Origin: Aptenodytes patagonicus
Lineage: Eukaryota > Chordata > Aves > Sphenisciformes > Spheniscidae
NCBI RefSeq assembly: GCF_965638725.1
Contig: NC_134970.1
Span: 439,001-503,000 of the forward strand
DNA length: 64,000 nt
Direction: 5' to 3'
The notes below the pieces were generated by a model, which saw only the letters and a list, made by a program, of their open reading frames with translations, searched no databases and was not told the origin of the DNA. The translations under genes were made by a program, and so were the position numbers. How positions within the stretch are numbered: position 1 is the stretch's first letter; every line of letters begins with the position of its first letter. Of the stretch, positions 36,401 through 47,412 are shown piece after piece.

Positions 36401-39400
36401 TCCCACTCTGACGGAGCTAGCCCCTCTGCAGGGATGTGCCACCCTGACCCTTGTGCCGTGAGCGCAGAGGGAATTTTCCCCTCCTTCCTCATGCCAGGGG
36501 GGTCCCACACCAGGGCCGAGCAGGAGGGAGCGTGCTGCAGCCCCAGAGCGGCAGAGGCAGAGGGCTCTCCTCCTCAGGCACCTGTGGTGCTGGGCTGCAA
36601 GGCTGGAGCACCCGTGGTGCCTCCGGACTGGCCAAACGCTGCCCTCGGAATAGGGACCCAGCTGCGTTAGGCTCCTGTGTGCAGACACAGCTGCTTCCTA
36701 GCACAACGCCCAGCCGCCCAAAGCCTCAGTGTGCTTCACAAACCCATCAGGGGATGAACCAGCAGAAATGGCATGTCTCTACAGACTCATACGTGAAACG
36801 GGTTTGTGGATTCATGCTGTGCCCTGCCTGGCCCCAGCGGGAGGGCAGCACTTCTCCCTCCTGCAGTCTCAACAGGAAAAAAATCACCAATCACTAAAAG
36901 GCATCGTGTAAACAGGAGCCAAGGTTGTTTGTATTCCAGATAAATGGGCTGGCGCTGGCATGGGAGAGGGTTTTTCCAAGCTCATCCCTCCAAGGCGATG
37001 CCACCAACGAGGGCCGTGCCGCCCCTGGGGTTCTTGGATGCTGCTGCCCTAAGGGAGCATCTAACGTCGTTCTGCTGAGTTTGGTATTCAAAAGCCTCCC
37101 CAGCAACATCTTCCCCACAGCGCTCATGGCCACCACAGCAAGTCACGAAACACCTTGACTCAGAGCTGTCACACAGCGACCGCCAGCCACTGCCACGCAA
37201 CACCAGCTGTGCTGGATGGGAGCAGCGGTTCCAGCAGTTTCTTTGGATTCCTCACTCCAAACAAAGGATGGCTTAAAATGTTCATGGTATGGGATGAGCT
37301 CTCTCTGGCTTGCTGTGGAGGGTGATGGTGCTGGGGGCTGCGAGGAGGCCAGGTTGGCACCACCGGCCCTGCACACCCCGACCCACCGAGGGGGTGAACT
37401 GCTCCTCGGCTGTGCCCCACACCAGATTTCTTCTCATAAGCAAGCAAAGATGTCAAAAATGCCAAAGGAGGTCTTCATTATTTTCTGTCATAAATCCACA
37501 GTACTTAAAAATCAAGCTCCTTTCTGAAACCTGGAATTTGTCTGGTGTGCGTAAATGATTAGCAAAAAATAAGATGTTTTCCACAGCAAAGACAGTCCCA
37601 GCAGCAATAGGCATTTGTGCTGCCAGAAGCAGGATCGTCAGATATGTCAGCAGCAAACATCCTTCAGGGCAAACCACGGTTGGCTAGAGATTGGATTTAA
37701 TAGGGATTTCTTTAGCCAGAGCAAGAATTAAAATGTGAGAATTAAAATCTGAAATACCCTCCTTCCCACCCCGAACAATGTCTCCTCTGCCCAGTGAAGG
37801 TGCAGGGACCAGTGCTCTGGGCAGAAAAGCCCAGGACAGCAGTGAGGACATCTCGGCTGCATCTCTGCCCCATGGCAAGCACAGGGGTGCTGGGGGTGGC
37901 TGCAGCGCCCAAGCTGGGCAGGGGCCCCCACGCACCCCGGGAGGGCTTGCCTTTGGGTCCAGGTCATATTCGAAAGGCCCTGGCAGATTTGATTTTTTTG
38001 GCCCAAAGCAAGAGTTCCCAGCAGCAGGAACGGAGTTGATGATGCAATGAAAATAATTATTTCCTGAAATTGCATGTTTCTCTAAGCCTATGAAAGTGGC
38101 TTTTGCAATGAAGGGAAAAATGGAAGAGCCAGCAATGCAAATCAGTGGCACGTAATTGCCTGGTTTGCCTGCATACAGCTGAACACCACAAGGGGACACT
38201 GCACAGTCAATACACGGCATGATGACACTGCACCCCAGCTGTGCAAAATTTCATGGGATTTATTGGTACTGATGTCTCTTGATTAAATCATATTTCTGTC
38301 TTCATTTATTCTATAACAAGCTGAACATTTCAATTTCTGAGGCAAGCTTGGATCAGGAATGGAAGGAAGCAGGAGATGGCAGATGACACTGACCTCAGCG
38401 GCGGCACAGTTGGGGAAAACTGTTTTTCATTTAAAACCCTGCTTTCCTGAAAAACTGCAGTCAAGGAAGAATTGACAATTTAGAACAAAGCTGCGAGGAG
38501 CAATCTTCTGCAGGAGCCAGTTACAAAGCACAGCTCTGGTCTGTGGCCTGTGTGTTTGGCTGTTAAGAGTCCTCCAGGTTGCAAGGCTTGAAGCAATTTT
38601 AGGTTAAAAGGGAATGAAAACTAAAAGACAAGAAGGACTGTAAAAGTCATGGGCTGGACTCCAACACTTGGCAAGGAGCAGCTACCTGGAGGTCAGGGAC
38701 TGGATTTCCATTGCAAATTAATCAACGGATTAACATTTATTTCTTTGTTCTCATTTTTCCCTTACTGGCATGTCTAATTACGTATTAAAATCTTGCTTTC
38801 CCATTCAGAGTATGCCTGTCTGCCCCATCGCTACTACCCCGTCCCCACAGGACCCCCGCCGGGTCCATCGCTGGCTAGTGGGCTCTTGCTGCCCATCGCC
38901 ACCACTGCCTGGCAGTGGACTCTGTCTCGCTGCGGCTGAGGAGGTGCCCCTGCCCTGCCCCTCCTTGGTGCCTCCCCGAGCCCCACGGGTGCAGAGCTCT
39001 CCCCCCTGCAGCAGCACTTTATCTCTGCTCGCTCATAGCCCTGGTCCTCCTCTGCCAGCCCGGGGCTGGGTAATCTGAAAAGTGCTGTTGCTCTAAATCA
39101 ACGCTAAAATGTCTCTGCAGCCACGGAAAGTCTATAGCTTGAATTAAGAGCTATTAAGCCTCTGAGCACTGCTTCTTGGCAAGGGACGAAGAACAAAGCA
39201 CACTGCTTTGGGGGACTGACGGATCAGCGGGACGACAAAGTACCCCCCGGGAGCAGAGATGGGGACGCACCAGGGACACGCATGTCCATGGGCTTTTGCA
39301 GGGGGGTCTGGGGAAGGACCCTGCCGCAGCACCGGCACCGCCGGCACCAGGGGGAAGGGCTGCACCGCGCACCCACCTGCACTGCTGCCGATGCCCTAGT

Positions 39401-42400
39401 GCAACACCTCAGCTCAAAATCAGCCCCTGTAGCACAATGGGCCAGCTGCCCCTCAGCTCGCTGCACCTCTACACCAGACATCTGGTCTCCTCGGACAGTT
39501 GCTCCTCCAGTGGCTTTGCCTTGTGGATTTAATCAGACTTTTCATTTTTTCCTTGCCTGAGTAATTCCATGGAAGAACTAACCTTTGCATTATTTTCAAG
39601 GGTTAGTAGGCAATTTTGGAGAAATCAGTTTAACTGAGCAATTAGTGAGTCAATAATACACTTCTGTATTTTATTAGAAACAGAAAAATTGGTAATTTCT
39701 GTTTGTTTTGACCCTACCTCTGTAGTAATGGCAGCAATTTTCCGTAATAATCACAGTTACCATGGTTATATCTCCCTCCATGTTGTCAGACACCTGCAGC
39801 AGAAAGACACAGTCTCCGCACGAGCACAGCCAGGGGTGCTGCACTGGGTGGGGGGCAGCTGCTCTGGCCCCCCACAGGGCCCTGCATCCTCGTGCCACTC
39901 CAGCACCGGTGCAGCCGTGGGTGCTGGCTGTGCTGGGAGTCCCCGGACAGAACAGGGCACCTGCCCCTGCCTGCACCACTTGTCCTTCCCCGGCCAGCTG
40001 ACAGGAAGGCGAGGGGAGCTGGGGACCCCAAACTCGGTGTTTCACTGAGCCTCAATCGCGGGTGGGGGAGTTGGAGGCAAACAGACAAACAGAACTTTAT
40101 CTTGTGTTTCTTGGAGCTGGCCCACGGTCCCCAAGCTGCAGCCAGTGCCGGGGCAAAGCACTGGGGAGGGAAACCCAAGCCCTCCTTTGCACAGGGAAAA
40201 TCACTGCATCCCTCAGCATTTTTGCCTCAGGAGGATGTATTAAGTAGAAATTTCGGATCTATTCCAGAAAGGCTCAGGGGAACTAATTTTCAGAGAGGAA
40301 AGAAATTAAAGAACTGCTTAGCTGAATAGCTGAGCTAGTATTTTTCTGTCCTCAGGAAACATCTTTCATAATAATAGCATTAGTAATAATAACAACCCAA
40401 AGAAAATCCTAGTAGACTAGGATGTAGTCTACAGGATGTGTGAAATCCCTGGGATGGTGTGAGCTGCCTGCGTGAGTCTTCCTCGCGTCAGCGATATACT
40501 TGTTGGCTGGAGACAGATATGTTACCACAAATGGGAGCAATGCATGCAGAGTAATCCATCTTGATCAAAGTACTGAAATAACTGCAAATTCTGTTAGTAA
40601 ATGAAACTGTCCAGAAAATAATGAAACTTTGTGTTTGTCACAAACCACAGCTCCTCTGACAGGGTTGTGAGCTCCAAATTCGAAGACTTTATTTTTAGTC
40701 TTCCTGTCAAGAGGAAAGGAAGGAGTGGACACCCCAGCACCGAGAAGGATGAGAGGAGCCCAGGCACCTCCAGCACCCAGGCTGGCTGGGCCAGGTGGGA
40801 AGCCATCTCTGCAGGGACCCCATAATTCTTCAGAACCTACCTTTTTAAAAGAAATTTCAGTTTCTGTCCCTTCCTTTGAGCTGCAGCACACCTCCACCAA
40901 CACAGCACATGCGACAATGAGAGTGCAGAGGGGGTGTGAGTGTCATGGTGGGTTTGGGGGGCCGGTGGTGGGAGGCATGAGGGACAAGGGGCAGCTCTGT
41001 GCCATAGAGGGTACGGCAGGAGCCAGGTTTGGTGTTTGAGGAGGAAAAGTGGGGCTGGGGGAAGCAGGGGCAAGCTGAACACAGCCGAACACAGCTGTGG
41101 CCCAATGTGCTCACCCTCAAATCTCTCATCATCATCACCATCATCTCCCCCAGGCAGAAATGGCCATGGATGAAGGGACCCCCAGGGACACTCCCCCCGC
41201 CAGGCTGAGCACCCCCAGTTGGACCAGCCAGTGCAGGGCCTTGCAGCACAGCAGGCGGGGGTCATCCCTGCGGATGGACATGCAACCCAGGAGAGCCTCC
41301 CCCGGCACCTCGTCGTTCCTGTCCCAGCAGACCCCCCCACTGCACCCACACTCCCAGGCCCTCCTGTCCCCAAAGCCATTAAACTGCCTTGTAGATCCCC
41401 GAGCTCACTGACGATGGGAAAATCAGAAATAGCACAGGGCTGTGATTAAGCACACATTTTTAAATCCCTGTTATTAATCAGAGGATCCCACTTTCAGAGG
41501 AAGGAGACTATCTCCGTTTCAGAAGGCAATGGCCGGCTGACCCCCGTCTCAGCACATCTGGCTGGATGCCGGCAGCGCTCAGAAGAGGTGGATTTATCTC
41601 CAGCCCAGCCCACACTGACACGAAGTCACAGGCCTGAGCTCTCCCTCTCTGCAACAAAGCTCCAAGCAAACATTTCTGGTGAATTTGGTTTTGCTTATTC
41701 TCTATTTTCATCAGAAAGTGCAAAGGACCTTAAGCAAGCTGCTGCCATTGTGTGTCCCTCAGCACTTCCGAGATCATCTCAAGCTCCAGTGTCCTCCCAC
41801 TTCTGCTGCGAAGTCCTGGACAGAGTGCTTTGTTGCCTCCCAATTCATGTGTGATGAGTTAGACCTCAACCAGATGTTACGTGGGCAGAAATACCTATTT
41901 GAAGTTAAAAGCCTGTGATTATACTTGCCAACCAGCCATTAAGAAAGTATTAAATGGAGAAATTATCCCCCCTTTCTTGTTTCAATACAATAGCATCTTT
42001 ATAATACACTTAAGTTGCCTACTTTTCATTTTAGTTCCCTTGTTTCTAATACTACATGCAGAACCATTTCACTTTATCAATAGCTCCTGTGAGCGGGAAA
42101 AGTCAGGGAGGGAAAAAAAGCCAATATCCTTGAAAATTAGACAAAGGGAAAAAAATTAGCCAGAAGATCTTGCTTTCTCTTTCCTACTGTTAGCATAACT
42201 TCTCAATTTACTTTAACAGATTGCCTTCCAAAGAGAAGTATTTTTCAAGAGGAGCAGAGATGAAAGGGATTATTACTTACAGAGACTCTTCTTTAAAGAG
42301 ATAAAATATTTGGCAATTAAAGCACAAGGAGCTGCAGACTCACAAGGAAAGCGGTGACTTCACTGGAGCAGTCACATTAGCATATTTTCCACTAACCCCT

Positions 42401-43847
42401 CATTAAGGAAAGCGATAACACTGCCGTGAAGCGCTGCCACTGCAGAGGGGCTCTCCTGCCTACTGCCCAGCTGCGGCAGCCCAGGATCAGGGCACAGGGC
42501 CATGAGGGATCTCGTGCTGCAGCCCACAGGTGGCCACGTCCACAGGCCCAGGAGCGGGGTGACACAGGGAAGGGCCAGCCCTTGTCCCAAAGCCACCTCC
42601 GTCAGGTGGCTGAATGGGACCGCGTGCTTGGAAATGAAGGTTTTTAACAGCCTTCTGTGGGGGAGAGGGTCTGGCTGTCTGTAACGGCTGCAGGTAACCT
42701 GTCCATGGCTAAACTGGAACACGGTGGAGTCTCTGCCGCCGGTGACCTTGAAGTCAAGGCTGAATTTTCCTGAAAATCTGTTAGTTCAGAGGGAACGGCT
42801 GGGAGGGCAGAGACCTCGGCAGCCCTGGGGCTGGGGCGGTGCAGAGCGACGGGAGCAGCCACGAAAGTGACAAAAAAACCCCATTTCCACACGGGGCAGA
42901 AGGGCTTGAGGCAGCCCCGCGGGGGGTCCCTGCAACCCGCCGGGGGGGAGCCCGGGCCCGTCCCCGGGCAGGGCTGGAGGGCGCCGCTCCCAGCGGGCAG
43001 CTCCCGCACGGCGGGGGCGCTGGCCCGGGCACAGGGGCAGCCCCGGGCAGGGCAGCGGGTGGGGCTGGTGGGGCAATTAACACCTATTCATTAACACCGG
43101 TGCTAATCAGCACCGGGGGCCCTGACAATCCCACCAGCTGTGGCACAACCTTTGCTTTCTCCTAATGGGGTTGATAAATATTTAAACAAGAAAAAAAGAA
43201 ATCAATAAACCCTAGCAGGAGATGAACTCTTGCGTTTGCAAGCGGCAAAGCCTGCGTGGTGCCTGGTGGGGGTGGCCGGGGGGATTGGGGCGGGAGCCCA
43301 CAGCAGACGGGGTGAGCGTTTCCATCCCACGGTAAATACGAATGCCTGTCCCTGAATCTCTGCTGCTTTTCTCTGTTGTGAATAACCCTCTCTTCTGTGG
43401 GTTATTAGGCAGGAGAGCCGCTCAGATAGGCTTCCTCTGAGGTCTCTCACTCCGCACAGTCGTCTGCTAAGCTGGATGATGGCAGAGACTCATCTCCAGT
43501 GGGACGAGAAGGTGCCAAGAAGGGCCGACCCCATCCTGGGAGGCAGCGCGGGGATGAGCCGTGAGCACGACGAGCGCTCACGGTCCTGCTACCCACACCC
43601 GTGTTACAATCTCCCTCCCGGTGAGGGCAGCTGCCGTGCGGGAACCGGGGGCTCGCTGGGGTTTGCTTGGCCCCTGCAGGCACCCACCGACCATGCGGGA
43701 CCACAGCGAGGGAGCTGCCGCTCTTCACCCAAGCCGCCTTCAGCCAGCTCGGAGTTGAACTGCTTTTAATGATCAAACATGTGATTTTTGCCTAAGTGTT
43801 TGTCAGCAAATGAAGATAATGCTGTTCTGCTTTATGGGAGTTATTCC

Positions 43848-43915
43848 AAGGATTAATTAGTTGATGTTTCTTGAAGTACTTTGAAGATGTGGAGTGCTAG
43901 ATAAGTGCTGCGCTT
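43848..43915. repeat. Possible relic of an ancient vertebrate interspersed repeat
   Basis: The pattern of a TTAATTAG-type start, then ttgaagtactttgaagatg, then agtgctagataagtgct resembles the end of old amniote repeats that read roughly gcgctttgaagatg...gcgctatataagtgc. This is recalled by pattern only, with no family assignment. Confidence 0.3.
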
Positions 43916-46087
43916 TATAAGCCGATCAGGCGCTGCAGTTATTTTTCCATTTTGCTTCTCATTCCCAAAGTGTGTGTACAAAACAAATTCCACATGAGCA
44001 TGTGGTTACTGTAGCCCCCCACACTGGGGCTTTGCTGGGTGGCAGCAGATGCCCCCACCTGCCCTCATACCTGCGATTTCCCATGTTAGTACGTGTCCCA
44101 AAGGACAGAAGCCGGATGCTCCTGGCACTCGCAGGGGGCCCTGCTGTGCCCCGATTCCCCACCCCGCAGCACCCCAGTCCATGGGACATATCCTGCTGGC
44201 ACAGGCGGCAGCGGTCACCCCGAGCAGGTGGCAGCATTTGGGGGTGCAGTGAGAGACCCCCCCCATCACTGCTTGCAGGGATGTGAGCCAGGGCTGACAC
44301 TGAGCCGGAGGGGGCTGCACCTCTTGGGCAGCACATGTAGAGCAAAATCTGTTTTCCTCCCGTTTCATGAGCAGTTTTCTGGCAGTGAGTAAAGCGCGGG
44401 GTCTCAGCTCTTGTAGAAGGAATGTGCATGTCCTTTTGGACAGACTAACCTTTGCGCCTGCTCCTGGCTGTTCCCTGCAGCTGGGGCTCCCGAGGGGACC
44501 CTGAGCAGTGCAGGCCAGCCGCCCAGCTACGTGGGCTTCATGCCCCTCCTGCCATGGCAAGGTGAAACCTAATGAGCAAGATTTTTAAAGAGATTAAAAT
44601 ACTTGATGAACACGTGATGCTCAGTACAAGCAGGACTCTGACAACTGCTGCCAGTGGCTGTACCCCCATCCTGCTCATGCCAAGACAAGCATCGGTGTCT
44701 CAGGGAAGTGAGTGTCAGATTTTGCAGGACTTGTTTCAGGTTAGAAGATGATTTCTGGTGCAGAATTGTTACTGCCCCATCAATTTTAATTCAAGCTAGA
44801 GAAATCATTGGCGTAATTATTTACAACTGTGCAATTTCTGAAAATTATATTTCTGTTACCATAGTTATTGATCTTGAAAAGGGCTATAAATTAACTTGAC
44901 AGTTCACATAGTCCTTCACACTTGGATAATTTCTCTGCTTGACTTGTACTGTGTGTTGAACTTTCGGCACCATCCAATTACAGTCATTCAAAGTGTGTAT
45001 TTAAACCTTTTTCTTATGCAACCAAAAGATATTTTAATTATAATACAGAAGAACTTGAAGCAAATATTGTCACCTCCACATCACAGGACAGCTTGCCTCA
45101 AGGTGGGTGCGGGGGGGATGCCAAAAGCCCGGCTTTATGGCAATGTGGGGGGTGGTGTGGCTGCGCCGTGACTCCTGGAGGGCAGGTGGCCCCTGGAGAC
45201 CCCAGGTCCTTGGCAGTGGTGCTCCCCGCAGGGCCAGCACCTCCCCAGGGTGCCTGGGCAGCTCCGTGGCCTCTCGCCCTGGAGGAGGGCCCTGTGCCAG
45301 CACGGGCAGGATGTGACCCTCACCTGGCCAGACCGGCTCATGGCTTCAAGTGTTCAGCATTTGTCCCCAGAATTGATCTCTGATGGGGAAAAAAGGGATG
45401 CTTAATGAGACATAAACACCTCATAATTCATCCTCTGTGCTCTCAGGACACTGTGACAGGAACAAATCACAGCAAATCTGGGTTTCTGGGGGGCCCATGG
45501 CATCTCTGGCCAGAAATAGGCCAAATCCTGCACCCTTCAGGGATGCAGTGCAAGCGGCAGCGTGTGGGACAGTTGCTGCTGGGTGACGTGGCGGGGACTG
45601 GAAGGACGTGGTGTGGTGGTCACGCGAGGCTGTGGCCGTGCCTGGCAGATGCCTGCTGCAGCCCCGTCCCCGTCCTTGGGGACAGGGGTCTTGAGCCCTG
45701 GCAGTGCCGGAGCTGCCATCCCAAGGGACTCCCAGCACCTGCCCTCTCCTGCTGCATCTCCTCTGGGGCGCTGCCACCGTGGGGCCGTGTGGGGACTCAG
45801 CACCGGTGAAACAGGGACGGGAAGGGGCTCAGGGACCCAGGGCCTTACGTAAAGGGTTTGTGGCAATCCTGCGGCTGCAAGGGGAAGACGACTGTGCTTC
45901 ATTAGAAGTGAACTCGGAAAAACAGCAGCATCTGGTGCCTGCTGGGTAGGACGCCTCCCCGGCATGCGAGGAAAATCTCCAGTTGTCCTCTCAGATTAAG
46001 GGATTTTGCTGTTTGCTCACAGTTTTGTACATGCAAAACAGGCTGGCCCTGGCCAGGCTCAGAGGTCCCCTTGCTGCAGCAGAAGCC

Positions 46088-46162
46088 TGCCCCAAGCCCC
46101 AGCTTAAATCCCTGCCCAAAGCCCCAGCCAAAATCCCTGCCCAAAACCCCAGACGAATCCCC
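46088..46162. repeat. Three tandem 25-base units
   Basis: Units at 46088, 46113 and 46138, each close to tgcccaaagccccagccaaa plus atccc. They lie about 200 bases beyond the OLFML3 poly(A) signal in the direction of transcription, in a C-rich stretch. Confidence 0.75.
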
Positions 46163-46362
46163 CAACCCAGCCCCCCTGCCCAGACCCCCAACCCGAGGAG
46201 CTGTCTGCGCTTGCTGCTCTTGCCAGCCCTGTATGGACACCCCACCCTTGGGAAGTGTCTTTTGGGGTGACTCTGGAGCAATATGGAGCTCACGGCTCTG
46301 GCAGCCTGGCCCCATCGCCCCGCGCACCCCCCAAGCAGGTGGCTGCAGCTCGCTGCGTAGTA

Positions 46363-46368
46363 TTTATT
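46363..46368 (-). terminator. OLFML3 poly(A) signal
   Basis: TTTATT on the plus strand is AATAAA on the minus strand, 260 bases after the OLFML3 stop. It implies a 3' UTR of about 46627 to 46345. No other canonical signal lies closer to the stop. Confidence 0.75.
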
Positions 46369-46627
46369 CATTATATCACAGAGAAGAAAATCTCATTAAA
46401 TTAGTCCAGGTTTCTGCAGGGTGGTCCTGGGCAGGGACGCCTGGTGCAGGTGGGTGGAGGGTGGCCAGGGGCAGGGATCCAGCATTTCATCATTTCACAG
46501 TGATGGGAGATGGGGCAGAGATGCCGTCCCGTGCTGGGGCCGGCTGTGCCCCATGGGGTGGGATGGGCAGAGCTGCGCTTGCCCAGGCGGGGTGGCTGGA
46601 CGTGCGGGGATGCCCTGCCGTGGCCCC

Positions 46628-47412
46628 TCAGACCTCCAGCTTCTTCTTCATCTCCATGCGGTAGATGATCTGGTAGCCGTCATCCCAGGCGTAGATCTGC
46701 CTCTCCCGGGGGCTGTACTTCATGCTGGAGTGGGAGCCGTAGCGCTTGGGGAAGTAGACGAGGGAGGCATCCTCGGGGGCCAGCGTGCCACTGACGTCAA
46801 AGACGCACTGCACGCGGGAGCGACTGGGCAGGCGGGTGTTGTAGACCACGTGCAGTGCCCCGCACACCACAAAGGCGCCCTCGGCGTTCTCCCGTGGGCA
46901 CGGTGTGTCCCACATCTGCTCGATGTCCAGCGAGGTGGGGTCCAACTTGGCCAGGCATATGTTCTTCTCATCCTCCTTGGTGGCATAGATGGCCCAGAGC
47001 CCCTCCTCATCTGCTGCTACCTCGATGTAGGTGAAGGGGGAGAGCCCGAAGACAGGGATCTGCTCCTCGGCCGGGAACACCGAGCTGTCCACCACTGTCT
47101 TGTTGGCCAGGTTGAACTTGATCACCTGGAAGGGGCCCTGCTGGCGGATGTAGTAGAGGTGCCCATTGTAGACAAGGTGCCCTGTGCCCACCCAGGGGTA
47201 GGGCAGTTTGATGCGGGCAGCCTTGCGGGTGGCAGAGAAGAGGGTGAACTCCCGCATGCGGGGGAAGACATACACCGTGTCGTTGGCAGTGCCGTCGAAG
47301 ACGTAGATCTTCTCGGAGTTCCCTGCGGCATCCTTGGTCCAGAGCCCCGAGGTGCTGCCGAAACGCTTCAGGATCTTCATGGCTCTGACGCTCGCGATGG
47401 TGTCGCTGCAGT
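46628..47412 (-). CDS. OLFML3: OLFML3 exon 3: olfactomedin domain and stop
   Basis: The acceptor is ccactcttgcag. The exon encodes the whole olfactomedin domain from DCSDTIASVRAMKILKRFG to the C-terminal KKKLEV and a TGA at 46630-46628. Cysteines at DCSD and in TPC/VVC are the ones expected to form the domain disulfide and neighbouring contacts. It lacks the Gly-rich insert found in the mammalian protein near the HLYYIRQQ position, which accounts for much of the length difference. Confidence 0.97.

Larger units (their letters stand above)
22939..46340. other. SYT6-OLFML3 tail-to-tail intergenic region
   Basis: No protein-coding gene was recognised. The region alternates between GC-rich patches (about 25170-25380, 25970-26210, 35450-35720, 36000-36700, 38800-39070, 42830-43060, 45100-46340) and AT-rich islands with homeodomain, POU or RFX-like motifs (about 35080-35420, 38030-38200, 39530-39790, 42000-42400, 43760-43980, 44730-45060). 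Many short open frames in the GC-rich parts overlap on both strands, as expected by chance. Part of the left end may be SYT6 3' UTR or terminal intron, because the SYT6 end is unresolved. Confidence 0.6.

Noticed and set aside
35436-36704. Many 60-150 codon frames on both strands in the intergenic region
   Set aside because: GC-rich, mutually overlapping, with no conserved domain or exon structure.
38856-39075. cag|GACCCCCGCCGG, considered as a SYT6 terminal exon (DPRR)
   Set aside because: Only two or three residues resemble the expected tail, the frame continues through low-complexity Pro/Ser, and it is 16 kb away.
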